Assembly (NCBI GenBank): GCA_029844215.1 | Contig: CM056730.1 | Location: forward strand, 54,696,924 to 54,760,923 | Length of the DNA stretch: 64,000 bases | Direction of reading: 5' to 3' | Source: Przewalskia tangutica | Lineage: Eukaryota > Streptophyta > Magnoliopsida > Solanales > Solanaceae | In this document: positions 23,865-34,438 of the stretch, one piece after another | Position numbering within the stretch: the stretch's first letter is position 1 | Layout of the letters: each line of letters opens with the position of its first letter | Made by a program: the position numbers and the translations under genes | The notes under the pieces: model-generated | The model's input: only the letters and a program-made list of their open reading frames with translations | Databases searched by the model: none | What the model was told of the DNA's origin: nothing

Positions 23865-24547
23865 TGTTATACCCGTATTCTCGGAGTATGTATGCGAGGG
23901 CGTGCGTGCGAGAGCACAGAAAAATTGGAAAGGAAGAAAGAGGTGATTCTTCCACGGAAAAAGTTTCCGGTTTTGTAAGGAAAAATGTTCGTTGAAGGAA
24001 TTGGGTTCCCAGTTTGGAATTTGGGCTTCTTAGATTATATTAGAATTTTGAGATTTTATTTTGGAAATGGTCACGTGGGGCCACGGGAGAAATTTACGGT
24101 TTTGTAGGGCCGCTTTGTTTTGAGATTTCGGTATTTTGGATATTTTGGAAGACGAAATATTCAGGCGAATCGGGGCGACCGCGTGTCACCCCATGTGGCA
24201 CCGCGGCGAATTTACCTTTGTGCACAACACTTTGGTTAGAGTCGTTTTCGACGAAGCGTTTTGCGTAACTTGCGAAGGAAAATACGGCGATGTCGGTTTG
24301 TATTTTTTCGGATTTTTACGAGCGGCGGAACATTTTGGACCAGCGGGAGGGTGGCGTGTCACCTCGCATTGGAAGCAAGTGGGGGCGGTAACTTGGACGT
24401 TTAGGGTGTCAAGTGGGAAGATATTTTTGGTAGATATTTTATGAGGGTTTTAAGGAGTAGGGACTAGGGTGCACTTGGCTTGATCTTGGCCTTACACTTG
24501 CCTTGCACATGGCTTGATCTTGGCCATTGGTTGGCCTTTGGTTTTGC

Positions 24548-24556
24548 TATAAATAC
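24548..24556 (+). promoter_or_regulatory. U3 TATA box, 3' LTR of D
   Basis: TATAAATAC preceded by GGCCATTGGTTGGCC. Confidence 0.65.
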
Positions 24557-24974
24557 CCCCCTAAGCTTGAAGACTTCATCCATTCCTAACATCTTCCAAG
24601 TCTTGAGTCCCTCTCCCTCCCTTTGAGTGTGTTCTCGTCCTAAGCCTTCCCCTCCCCCAGAGTGGCCTTGTGGCGAGAGCCTCACTCCCTTTGTGGTGCT
24701 AGCCTGGGTACCCACTAGCCTAGTTGTTTCGTATAATACACCCACTCTTGGTAGAAATACTCTTGAGTATTGTTATAATGCCCAAAATACCTTAGCCTTT
24801 ACCTTGTTGTATTCCAAAGTTACCTCTATCGTAGAGCAGGAAATACTACCTTTTGTCCTTTTAGTCTCAAACCAGAAACCACAGGAAATCTTCATAGTTG
24901 GTTGAAGTATTTGAGTAGAAGTTGGTTAGAACTTAAGGGTTGTTTGGAGGCGGATTGGGCGCGCGGAGTAGGAG

Positions 24975-24979
24975 CTAAA
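24975..24979. repeat. Target-site duplication CTAAA, left (element E)
   Basis: CTAAA precedes the TGTTATACC start of E and recurs at 34434-34438. Confidence 0.93.
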
Positions 24980-27900
24980 TGTTATACCGTATTTTCAGGT
25001 ATATGCGTGGGGCGTGCGTAGAAAATTTGAACTTAAGAGTAAGGCTTGGGCGATTTTCACTTTGTTCACAACACCCGATTAGAGTCGTTTTTGGCGAAAG
25101 CGTTTTCCACGACTTTCGTAGGGAAAATTCGGCTATGTCTTTTTAATTTTGCGGATTTTTAGAGAGGCGGAACATTTTGGACCAACAAGAGGCGCCACGT
25201 GGCACCCTCTCATTGGTGGAGTGGGGCGGTAAAGGTGGCGAAAGTTGGCCTTGTTTGGTCAAGGGTTGGTAGGATATTTTTTGTGTTAGATGGATAAGGT
25301 GCACTTGGCAAGATCTTGGCCCTACACTTGCTATGCACTTGGCAAGATCTTGGCCATTGGTTGGCCTTGGCTTGTGCTATAAATACCCTCTCCTTTGATG
25401 AATTCTTCATCCTTTCACAAATCTTCTAAGTGTTAAAATCCCTCCTCTCCCTCTTGTTGACTCTCGTCCAAGAGCCCTCTCCCCTTTGAAAGGCCCATGG
25501 CGAGAGCCCTCTCCCACTCCTAGTAGTGTGGCGTGGGGTACCCACTAGCCTAGTTGCTTTCGTATAATACCCCTTTGTGGTGTAGAAATACTCTCAAAGT
25601 ATTGTTATAATGCCCAAATTACCTTAGCAGTATACCTTGTAGTATTCTAGGTTATACCTATATGAAAAGCCGGAAATACTATTATACTTCCGTCGGTCCA
25701 CAAAACCCTAGGAAAATCTCCATAGTCAGTTGGAGTATTGTGTAGAAGTTGGTTAGAACTTATAAGGGTGGTTTAGAGCGGGTTGGGCGCTCGGAGTTGA
25801 GCTAAGCGATTGCCGGGATCGACTTTATACTTGGATAATTATGGGCTTATCGAGGTAAATATCTTGTCCTCTATTGTAATTGGAAATTACATGATTGTTA
25901 GACTATAGTTGAAGTATACTATATGTAGAATCGAGCGTTGTTGTCGTGATGTCTTTTGACTTAAGCTGAATAATAAGAAACCTTTCGAAAGAAGAATCTT
26001 GCTTTTTACATAGGGTGTATTCTGATGAGACTTGTGTAGCTTTTACGTGAGGTAGAATTGTACGTCAGGTTAGATGTATGAACCCCTGGTTGGCTTGATG
26101 GCGGCCCAGATAGAGAGGAGATTTCTGTTGTTGCGGGGAGGTCTTTGCGAATTTTACGTAGAATGTTCTGAAGGGATCTAAATGTTAATAAAGCGCTTGT
26201 AGCCTTATAGGTTGAAGTACTACGTATGGCGCGATCTGCTTGGCTAAGGAGTAGCGAAGCGGTTTGAAGTACTTGGGCGTTTTGCTATTAGTCGATACTC
26301 GTCGCGAGGTATGTGAACCTCTTCCTATCTCTTCTAGCATGATATGTGTGAACTATGTATGCGGTGAGCGTCATGTGCTAAATGGATTTGATTGGTGTAA
26401 AACATAAAGTGTTATAACGGCTTTATGGGAAGTTGGTTATAACGACTTTATGTTGGTAAGAAAATACATGTGGTTTTTTAAGGTGCTTGGTTTGAACTAT
26501 AAGCGGCTTGTTATGTGTTAATAAAGAACTTGAAGTATTTCAAAGATTTTGAATCATTTTGAAAGAAGAAGTAATACTTGGTTTTGAAAACTTAAGAGTT
26601 ATACTAGCTTTATGGGAAGTTAGGTATAACGGCTTAGAATGTTTCTTTGATTCGGAAATGAGAATGTGTATCGACAAAGCACTGCAGCGTTAATAAAAGG
26701 AAATGTTTTGACTAATTAAGTATTAATAAAACCAGTAGAAACCTACATCTGCATAGAAGCTAAGATGAGACAAAATGATATTTCCTAGATCATGGTCTTT
26801 GTAATAAGATTTTTATAAACAAGAATATCCTACTCACATATAAGGCTTATGTTTCTCGGATGGTTTAAAGAGAATGATAGTCTTAAGTGATTAATACTAT
26901 GAACTCTGAAACCTTTCTTAAATGAGAAACTTGAACTTTGGAAATTAGGCAAACTTGATCATTGGAAAAGAATGATTGCTACTTGATTTTACAAAGAGTA
27001 GTAATTGATTTACTTTAAAAGGATAGTCACTCTATTTTTATACTACGGGTATTGTGTGACATTGTGAAAATGCGTATCTTTTAAAGAGTTAATGTATGAA
27101 GTACTTTGGGAATAAAACCCGAACTTGTTGGCATATAGTAGAAAGTACCTTGTGTGTATAACTTGATTGTGTTGGTTTGTGATAGCACAGTAATACTTTC
27201 TTGTTGATTGATAAGTAAACATGCTAGGATGCTACGTGTGTTAGTATCTTGTGATGTTGTGTAAAGGGGTTTCCTTTGTTGTGCTTATGTTGCTTAACGA
27301 TAATTTGTTGTGTTAGTATTTTACATCACTCATCTCTTGAGATGATTCGGAGTTAAGCTTCCCTCCGTCGCGGGGTAGACTTCAGTGGTCGATGGACCTA
27401 TGATTCGAGAATACCTCATGCAGTCCCGAGGGCCTATCGCGGAGCTACGAGTTCGAGTTAGTGTCGTCCTTTATGGGCATGCGGTCCATGTGGCCATGCG
27501 GTGCGAAGTCGGGGCGATCTTGGGGAGTAGCTACCCTCGATGCGGGGAATACCTCATGCGGGCGATGAGATTGGCCTATGCGGGCTGCGGAAAGTTCGAG
27601 GGCTAGACGCGCATTAGATCTGCGGGCAAGTGGCGGCTTTGATCATGTAATGATGCAGACAGATCTTATAATCTGATTCATGACCTTGTTGATGCGTAGG
27701 TGTTAGTAGTCGGCTATGCCTTCGTACTTACTGCATGCGGTGTTATTATGGCACAGTGGGACACGGTGTTCATGTGTGTTCCTTGGTGCTTTTATATCAT
27801 AAAGCTGCCGCGGTGAGGAAGGTATTTCCACGCATGATTGATGTTGTGGGCGTGAGACCCATTGTTATATTTGAGTGATGACTTGAGGCGTGAGTCACGA

Positions 27901-28422
27901 CTTGATATATCGCTTGTTATTGTGGCGTAGTTTTGTTATCATACATGTCTCTGCTTTATATAGACTACTATGATTTCATTTCTGATATTTTGATTTCACA
28001 TACTCGGTACTGTTATGCGACCTCGCCTTGGGCTGCGTTCATCTGCGCGGGTAAAGGTACGCGATCGTTGATCCTCGCTCTTGTGGTCACGATTCGACTT
28101 TTGGGAAGCTCGTTTCTCGAAGGCTTATCTTGGTATAGTCCTGTTATTGTAGGTGCTTACATTCGAGGGTATGGCGGGGCCTGTCCGTCGTTGTGGTCAT
28201 ATCATTCTTAAGTGCAGTAATCTTTGTTGTGGCGGGGTTTGTAAAAGGATTAAGTTGTTCATGATTGAAAGAGTTGTTGTTTATATATATGCGAAAGGCA
28301 AGTTTTCTGATTCTTGTTTTGTACTTCATTTGTTTCACGTATGTGTTTTATGTTCGTGATTACTCGATGTTGTGTCACTAGGGTGCGGGGTAAGGCACGA
28401 TCCGGGCGATTTGGTCGTGACA
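24980..28422 (+). repeat. 5' LTR of element E
   Basis: This LTR is 3443 bp. It starts TGTTATACCGTATTTTC and ends TTGGTCGTGACA. It contains the CCAAT and TATA pair near 25355-25385 and the D/E/H-specific conserved segment at about 26645-26900. Confidence 0.93.
25378..25385 (+). promoter_or_regulatory. U3 TATA box, 5' LTR of E
   Basis: TATAAATA preceded by GGCCATTGGTTGGCC. Confidence 0.65.
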
Positions 28423-28426
28423 AAAG

Positions 28427-28438
28427 TGGTATCGAAGC
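28427..28438 (+). other. Primer binding site of element E
   Basis: TGGTATCGAAGC, four bases after the LTR. It has a different error-like form at the same CAG than in A, B and D. Confidence 0.75.
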
Positions 28439-28621
28439 GATTAATCCTCGGAAAGTGTCTGAGCCGTATCGATGAGTCTTGATTATCGGTGTGTTGTGCA
28501 CCACACCATAATCGAGGAGGCTATAGGGTATTTAGGATTGGTTTCTATTCTTCTCACTCTGAGATCGTGCCTTAGTTTGTGTTGTTAGTTGGACCTCCGC
28601 GAAATTATTTCCCTTATCGTT

Positions 28622-29340
28622 ATGCCTCCGTGTAGGGCAACCCGGGCCCAGGAGGGCAAGGCAGCCGAGGGAGCTGCGAGTAGAGTTCAGAGGGTGGCTA
28701 GGGCACAGGACAAATCGTTACCTAGGATAGTGCTTCATTCGGGGAGTTCTGCGACGTCACTAGCCCCAGCAGAGTTTTAGCACGGCGGCGATTCCTCTGC
28801 GGCCACGATGTTTGGACCTTGATTCGCGGCAGAGCGATGAGTATAGAGTATACCGATGTGCGCGAGTCTTGATGACTATCTAAGAGAGGTTGTGCAAAGT
28901 AATTATTGATTGAAGCGAGCATGGCACGTATGCGGGCTTTTGCGCGGCGGCGAGGCGATGTAGAGATCGGCGGGTTGCGAAGGGCGGTAGAAGAGGGCGA
29001 GCGGCGAGTCCTGGTAACTTCGGCGAGTCGCCTCGCTGGCAGATTAGATTTGCACATCGCGCTGCGAGAGGTCCCCGGGGTTCGGGGCGTTCGGTATGCG
29101 GGAGTTGGTCGAGCTCGAGCTTAGGTTCGCGGCTACACGTAGGTTCGGCCGGCCGGATTGATTTTCCTCGGTGTTCCGCGGTGTAATGAGCGTCATCGGG
29201 AATGTCGTCTTTTAGTTGGTACTTGTTGTACTGCGGCCGTCGAGGGCCGTGTCGAGAGTGTCCTTGTAGGAGGACTTAGCCTTGAGATCGGTGGGTAGTT
29301 CGTCATCTTCCTAGCTATCGCCTGCAGGCGAGTTTGATTA
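28622..29340 (+). pseudogene. gag: Element E gag with core deletion
   Basis: From the ATG at 28622 an open frame gives MPPCRATRAQEGKAAEGAAS and runs to LAPAEF near 28780. The central Gag homology domain is missing. The sequence jumps to the stretch equivalent to the end of that domain (MYRC...LMTI near 28850), and then 28906-29124 encodes SMARMRAFARRRGDVEI and the basic linker. A zinc-knuckle relic lies around 29215-29250. H has the same type of core deletion. It could not build a particle by itself. Confidence 0.72.
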
Positions 29341-29895
29341 AACGACTAAGGAGTGAAGCGGTAGATATAGATATATCCTTAACCCTCAGAGATCTGTATA
29401 TGTGATAAGGTGAGTATACCTTAAGTGCTATGTTACGATAGCGGTGTGTTAGTTGTGATTAGAAATCATGATGGGTTAGCCGAGTAAGATTTTGGGGGAT
29501 AGAGAAGGTGTGAGCCTTAGAGTTTTATACGTAGAGACCTTAGAGGTAAGGCCATCTCGAGCATAGGTGTAGGGTTATGTTTGACCCTTATCGGAAGTGC
29601 ATAGTGCACGTGAGTTATGTTTGGGATAGGTCCTAGTAGTGTGGAATGAAAGGGGGTAGTTGAGCTAAGAAGACCGCTTGGTTTTGAAGCGTGATTAAGT
29701 GAGATTGTTAGGATCGGGAGCTAGTATTGTGCGGCGTTGCGGGTAGGGTTGAGGCGCGTTGCGAGTCAACCGCGACTGTTTGTTGGTGGGGTCGGTTTGT
29801 GGTGGTCGCGGGTGGTGGGATCACGAGGGTGTTGGGCCCAAGTTTAGTTAACCAGCGTATGAGTTCGTGGATACGTTCGACCGGTGGTCGGGTCG
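29341..29895 (+). other. Shared non-coding block (element E)
   Basis: It begins at ATATATCCTTAACCCTC, then ACCTTAGAGGTAAGGCC, GGGTAGGGTTGAGG and GATCACGAGGGTGTTGGGCC. It matches H closely and B and D in parts. It has no supported reading frame. Confidence 0.6.
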
Positions 29896-30600
29896 ATGGG
29901 GGCAGCCATCGTGTTCTTCGTTCGGGACCGTTTTCTCGGCGAGGTTATGCGAGATGTTGCATCGAGAAGGTTGTAGGGCTGCACGAGGTGCCTACCTACA
30001 CCTTAAGACGAGCAGTGGAGCCAGTTACTGCTTCTTTTTCTGGAGGTTTTGCCAGGCAAGGTTAGGAACTCAGGTGAGTCTCAGAATCGCATTCTCCCTC
30101 GGGCCAGTGGTTGAATTTCAGGGGTAGTTGTGGAGATTGTTGTCTCTGTGGAGGAGTGTTTAAGCTACCATTTCGGTGTTCGGATGTCACCTTTTGAAGC
30201 CTTGTAGGGGCGGAAGTGTAAGTTCTTGGTCGATTGGTTCGATGTTGGCAAGGTTGAGATTGGTTGAGCTTGTTCCGGTATGTGGATAGTGAAGCTTGTC
30301 TAGAAGAGGTTACGGCGGCTCGGAGAAATCGTGCGGATAATCGACGGCGCTTAGAGTTGAGTTGGCGGTCGGTCTTCTTAAAGTACCACCGGTTTGGGTG
30401 TGACGAGTTTTGGAAAGCAGAGGAACTTAGCCCGAGTTACTTTGGGCCTTTTTAAGTTCATGTGAAGAATAGGCGGGTTGCCTATATGTTAGCTTTTCCG
30501 TCCGACTTAGGAAGCGATGCGTCCGATCTTCGTATTGTTATGTTCGGAAAGTATCGGAGATCCATCGAGTGTTCGATTAATGATGACCACGTTAGAGATA
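29896..30600 (+). pseudogene. Element E integrase tail lacking the catalytic Glu region
   Basis: From about 29940 the sequence parallels the integrase core of C and F (GCACGAGGTGCCTACC, then GGAGCCAGTTACTGC, then GGAACTCAGGTGAGTCTC). Just after GCATTCTCCCTCGG about 55 bp are missing compared with C, which removes the segment with the third catalytic residue. The open stretch 30264-30455 carries integrase C-terminal features, with RRRLELSW and KAEELSPSYFGPF. Frames change at least four times. This is an inactive integrase relic, with the same deletion as in H. Confidence 0.7.
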
Positions 30601-30652
30601 GTAACCCGAGTCTTGGAAGCTGACGATGCTCGAAGTGTGGTAAGAGTTTGAG

Positions 30653-30748
30653 TGTCACGACCTCAGGGATCGCATGCAGCCCGGTACCATTTGTTGGGTC
30701 GCCGGAGTGACACTAGAACCTCGCGGCAAAGTGACAAAAGTGGTATCA
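30653..30748 (+). other. Unexplained 96-bp insert with TGTCAC...GTGACA ends and PBS-like tail
   Basis: Compared with B and H at the same place, E carries extra sequence. It begins TGTCACGACC, the inverse of an LTR end, and reaches GTGACA at 30731-30736. It then continues AAAAGTGGTATCA, which matches the LTR-PBS junction. A second GTGACA is at about 30706-30711. Confidence 0.55.
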
Positions 30749-30953
30749 TTTCTTTTGTAAAGAGAAGGTGCGAAGGAATTATATTTTAGACCCCGGTGAG
30801 AGGTGTTATGGTGATGTTAGAGGTGTTTCCTCGTGGACTTGGATGTAAGCTTTTTGCGCAAGTTGTTTCTGTGGCCATGTGTGGCAAGGATTGTTCTCGT
30901 AAGCATAGTAGTGAAGACTATACTGGCGCGCGTTTGTTTTGAGACTTAGAAAG
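30749..30953 (+). other. Element E 3' non-coding stretch
   Basis: Carries TGGCCATGTGTGGCA near 30873 and TAGTGAAGACTATACTGGCG, shared with B and H. No gene is visible. Confidence 0.6.
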
Positions 30954-30988
30954 AACATTCGGGACGAATGTTTCTAAGGAGGGGAGAA
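30954..30988 (+). other. Pre-PPT hairpin and polypurine tract of E
   Basis: AACATTCG, loop GGA, CGAATGTT, then AAGGAGGGGAGAA directly before the 3' LTR. Confidence 0.85.
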
Positions 30989-33900
30989 TGTTATACCCCG
31001 TATTTTCCAGAGTATGTACGTAAGGACGTACGTAGAAAATTTGAACTTAAGAGTAAGGCTTGGACGATTTTCACTTTGTTCACAACACCCGATTAGAGTC
31101 GTGTTTTGCGAAAGCGTTTTCCACGACTTTCGTAGGAAAATTCCGGCTATGTCTTTTTAATTTTTGCGGATTTTTCCGAGAGGCGGAACATTTTGGACCA
31201 ACAAGAGGCGCCACGGCACCTCTCATTGGTGGAGTGGGGCGGTAAAGGTGGCGAAAGTTGGCCTTGTTTGGTCAAGGGTTGGTAGGATATTTTTGTGTTA
31301 GATGGATAAGGTGCACTTGGCAAGATCTTGGCCTACACTTGCTATGCACTTGGCAAGATCTTGGCCATTGGTTGGCCTTGGCTTGTGCTATAAATACCCT
31401 CTCCCTTTGATGAATTCTTCATCCTTTCCACAAATCTTCTAAGTGTTAAAATCCTCCTCTCCTCTTGTTGACTCGTCCAAGAGCCTCTCCCCCTTTGAAA
31501 GGCCCCTTGGCGAGAGCCCTCTCCACTCACAGTAGTGTGGCCGTGGGGTACCCCACTGCTAGTTGCTTTCGTATAATACCCCTTTGTGGTGTAGAAATAC
31601 TCTCAAAGTATTGTTATAATGCCCAAATTACCTTAGCCGTATACCTTGTAGTATTCTAAGGTTATACCTATATGAAAAGCCGAAATACTATTATACTTCC
31701 GTCGGTCACAAAACCGAAACCTAGGAAAATCTCCATAGTCAGTTGGAGTATTGTGTAGAAGTTGGTTAGAACTTCTAAGGGTGGTTTAGAGCGGGTTGGG
31801 CGCTCGGAGTTGGAGCTAAATGATTGCCGGGATCGACTTTATACTTGGATAATTATGGACTTATCGAGGTAAATATCTTGTCCTCTATTGTAATTGGAAA
31901 TTACATGATTGTTAGACTATAGTTGAAGTATACTATATGTAGAAGCGAGCGTTGTTGTCGGCAATGTCTTTTGACTTAAGCTGAATAATAAGAAACCTTT
32001 TGAAAGAAGAATCTTGTTGTTTTACATGGGTGTATTCTGATGAACTTGTGTAGCTTTTACGTGAGGTAGAATTGTACGTCAGGTTAGATGTATGAACCCC
32101 ACGGTTGGCTTGATGGCGGCCAGATAGAGAGGAGATTTCTGTTGTTGCGGGGAGAGTCTGAATTTTACGTAGAATGTTCTACGAAGGGATATAAATGTTA
32201 ATAAGCGCTTGTGGCCTTATAGGTTGAAGTACTACGTATGGCGCGATCTTTGGCTAGGAGTAGCGGCGGTTTGAAGTACTTGGGCGTTTTGCTATTAGTC
32301 GATACTCGTCGCGAGGTATGTGAACCTCTTCCTATCTCTTCAGAATGATATGTGTGAACTATGTAGTGCGGTGAGCGATACATGTGCTAAATGGATTTGA
32401 TTGGTGTAAAACATAAAGTGTTATAACGGCTTTATGGGAAGTTGGTTATAACGACTTTATGTTGGTAAGAAAATACATGTGGTTTTTAAGGTGCGGTTTG
32501 AACTATAAGCGGCTTGTTATGTGTTAATAAAGAACTTGAAGTATTTCAAAAGATTTTGAATCATTTTGAAAGAAGAAGTAATACTTGGTTTTGAAAACTT
32601 AAGAGTTATACTAGCTTTATGGGAAGTTAGGTATAACGGCTTAAGAATGTTTCTTGATTGGAAATCGAGAATGTGTATCGACAAACCAACTGCGGCGTTA
32701 ATAAAAGGAAATGTTTTGACTAATTAAGTATTAATAAAACCAGTAGAAACCTTCATCTGCATAGAAGCTAAGATGAGACAAAATGATATTTCCTAGATCA
32801 TGGCTGCTGTAATAAGATTTTTATAAACAAGAATATCCTACTCACATATAAGGCTTATGTTTCTTAGATGGTTTAAAAGAGAATGATAGTCTTAAGTGAT
32901 TAATACTATGAACTACGAAACCTTTCTAAAATGAGAAACTTGAACATTGGAAATTAGGCAAACTTGATTATTGGAAAAGAATGATTGCTACTTGATTTTA
33001 CAAAGAGAAGTAATTGATTTACTTTAAAAGGATAGTCACTCTATTTTTATACTACGGGTATTGTGTGACATTGTGAAAGTAACGTATCTTTTAAAGAGTT
33101 AATGTATGAAGTACTTTGGGAATAAAACCCCGAACTTGTTGGCATATAGTAGAAAGTACCTTGTGTGTATAACTTGATTGTGTTGGTTTGTGATAGCCTG
33201 GTAATACTTTCTTGTTGATTGATAAGTAAACATGCTAGGATGCTACGTGTGTTAGTATCTTGTGATGTTGTGTAAAGGGTTTCCTTTGTTGTGCTTATGT
33301 TGCTTAACGATAAATTTGTTGTGTTAGTATTTTACATCACTCATCTCTTGAGATGATTAGGGTTAAGCGCCCTCCGTCACGGGGTAGACTTCGGGCGGGT
33401 CGATGGACCTATGATTCGAGAATACCTCATGCAGTCCCGAGGGCCTATCGCGAGCTACGAGAGTTCGAGGTTAGTGTCGTCCTTTATGGGCATGCGGTCC
33501 GTGTGGCCATGCGGTGCGAAGTCGGGGCGATGCGGGAGTAGCTACCCTCGATGCGGGAATACCTCATGCGGGCGATGAGATTGGCCTATGCGGGCTGCGG
33601 AAAGTTCGGGGCTGACGCGCGCATTAGATCTGCGGGCAAGTGGCGGCTTTGATCATGTGGCGGTCAGACAGATCTTATAATCTGATTCATGACCTTGTTG
33701 ATGCGTGGTTGTTAGTAGTCGGCTATGCCCGTTTCACCTGCATGCGGTGTTATTATGCACAGTGGGACACGGTGTTCATGTGTGTTCCTTGGTGCTTTTA
33801 TATCATAAAGCTGGCGATGAGGAAGGTATTTCCACGGGCATTTTTGATTTTGTGGGCGTGAGACCAATTTTTATATTAGAGTGATGACTTGAGGCGTGAG

Positions 33901-34433
33901 TCACGACTTGATATATCGCTTGTTATTGTGAGCTGTAGTTTTGTTATCATACATGTCTCTGCTTTATATAGACTACTATGATTTCATTCTGATATTTTGA
34001 TTTCACATACTAAATTTTTGTTATCTTGACCTCGCCGAGGCTGCGTTCATCTGCGGTAAAGGTACGCGATCGTTGATCCTCGCTCTTAGGGTCATGATTC
34101 AGCTTTTGGGAAGCTCCGTTTCTCGAAGGCTTATCTTGGTATAGTCCTGTTATTGTGGGTGCTTACATTCGAGGGTATGGCGGGGCCACATCCGTCGTTG
34201 TGTCATATCATTCTTAGAAGTGCATGAAATGCTTGTTGTGGGCAGGGTATGTAAAAGGATTAAGCTGTTCATGATTGAAAGAGTTGTTGTTTATATATAT
34301 GCGAAAGGCAAGTTTTCCTGATTCTTGTTTTGTACTTCATTTGTTTCACGTATGTGTTTATGTTCGTGATTACTCGATGTTGTGTCACTAGGGTGCAGGG
34401 TAAGGCACGATCCAGGCCGATTTGGTCGTGACA
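30989..34433 (+). repeat. 3' LTR of element E
   Basis: This LTR is 3445 bp and pairs with 24980-28422. It starts TGTTATACCCCG and ends GTCGTGACA. Its TATA box is at 31389 and the D/E/H segment at about 32650-32900. Confidence 0.93.
31389..31396 (+). promoter_or_regulatory. U3 TATA box, 3' LTR of E
   Basis: TATAAATA preceded by GGCCATTGGTTGGCC. Confidence 0.65.
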
Positions 34434-34438
34434 CTAAA
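34434..34438. repeat. Target-site duplication CTAAA, right (element E)
   Basis: Second CTAAA. The LTR of D resumes after it with CCTTGCTCAGG. Confidence 0.93.

Larger units (their letters stand above)
23865..24979 (+). repeat. 3' LTR of element D, left part
   Basis: Starts TGTTATACCCG. It matches the first third of the 5' LTR of D and is interrupted by E. The last five bases are E's left target duplication. It carries a TATA box at 24548-24556. Confidence 0.9.
24980..34433 (+). mobile_element. Element E: non-autonomous Ty3/gypsy element nested in D
   Basis: This 9454-bp element has LTRs of 3443 and 3445 bp, perfect CTAAA duplications and a 2.57-kb interior. It keeps a core-deleted gag, the shared non-coding block, and an integrase tail lacking the catalytic-Glu region. 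It has no protease, RT or RNase H. Near-equal LTR lengths and its nested position make it one of the younger insertions. Confidence 0.93.

Noticed and set aside
30653..30748. A tRNA gene or SINE
   Set aside because: There is no A or B box and no cloverleaf. The tRNA-like part is only the PBS-type motif.
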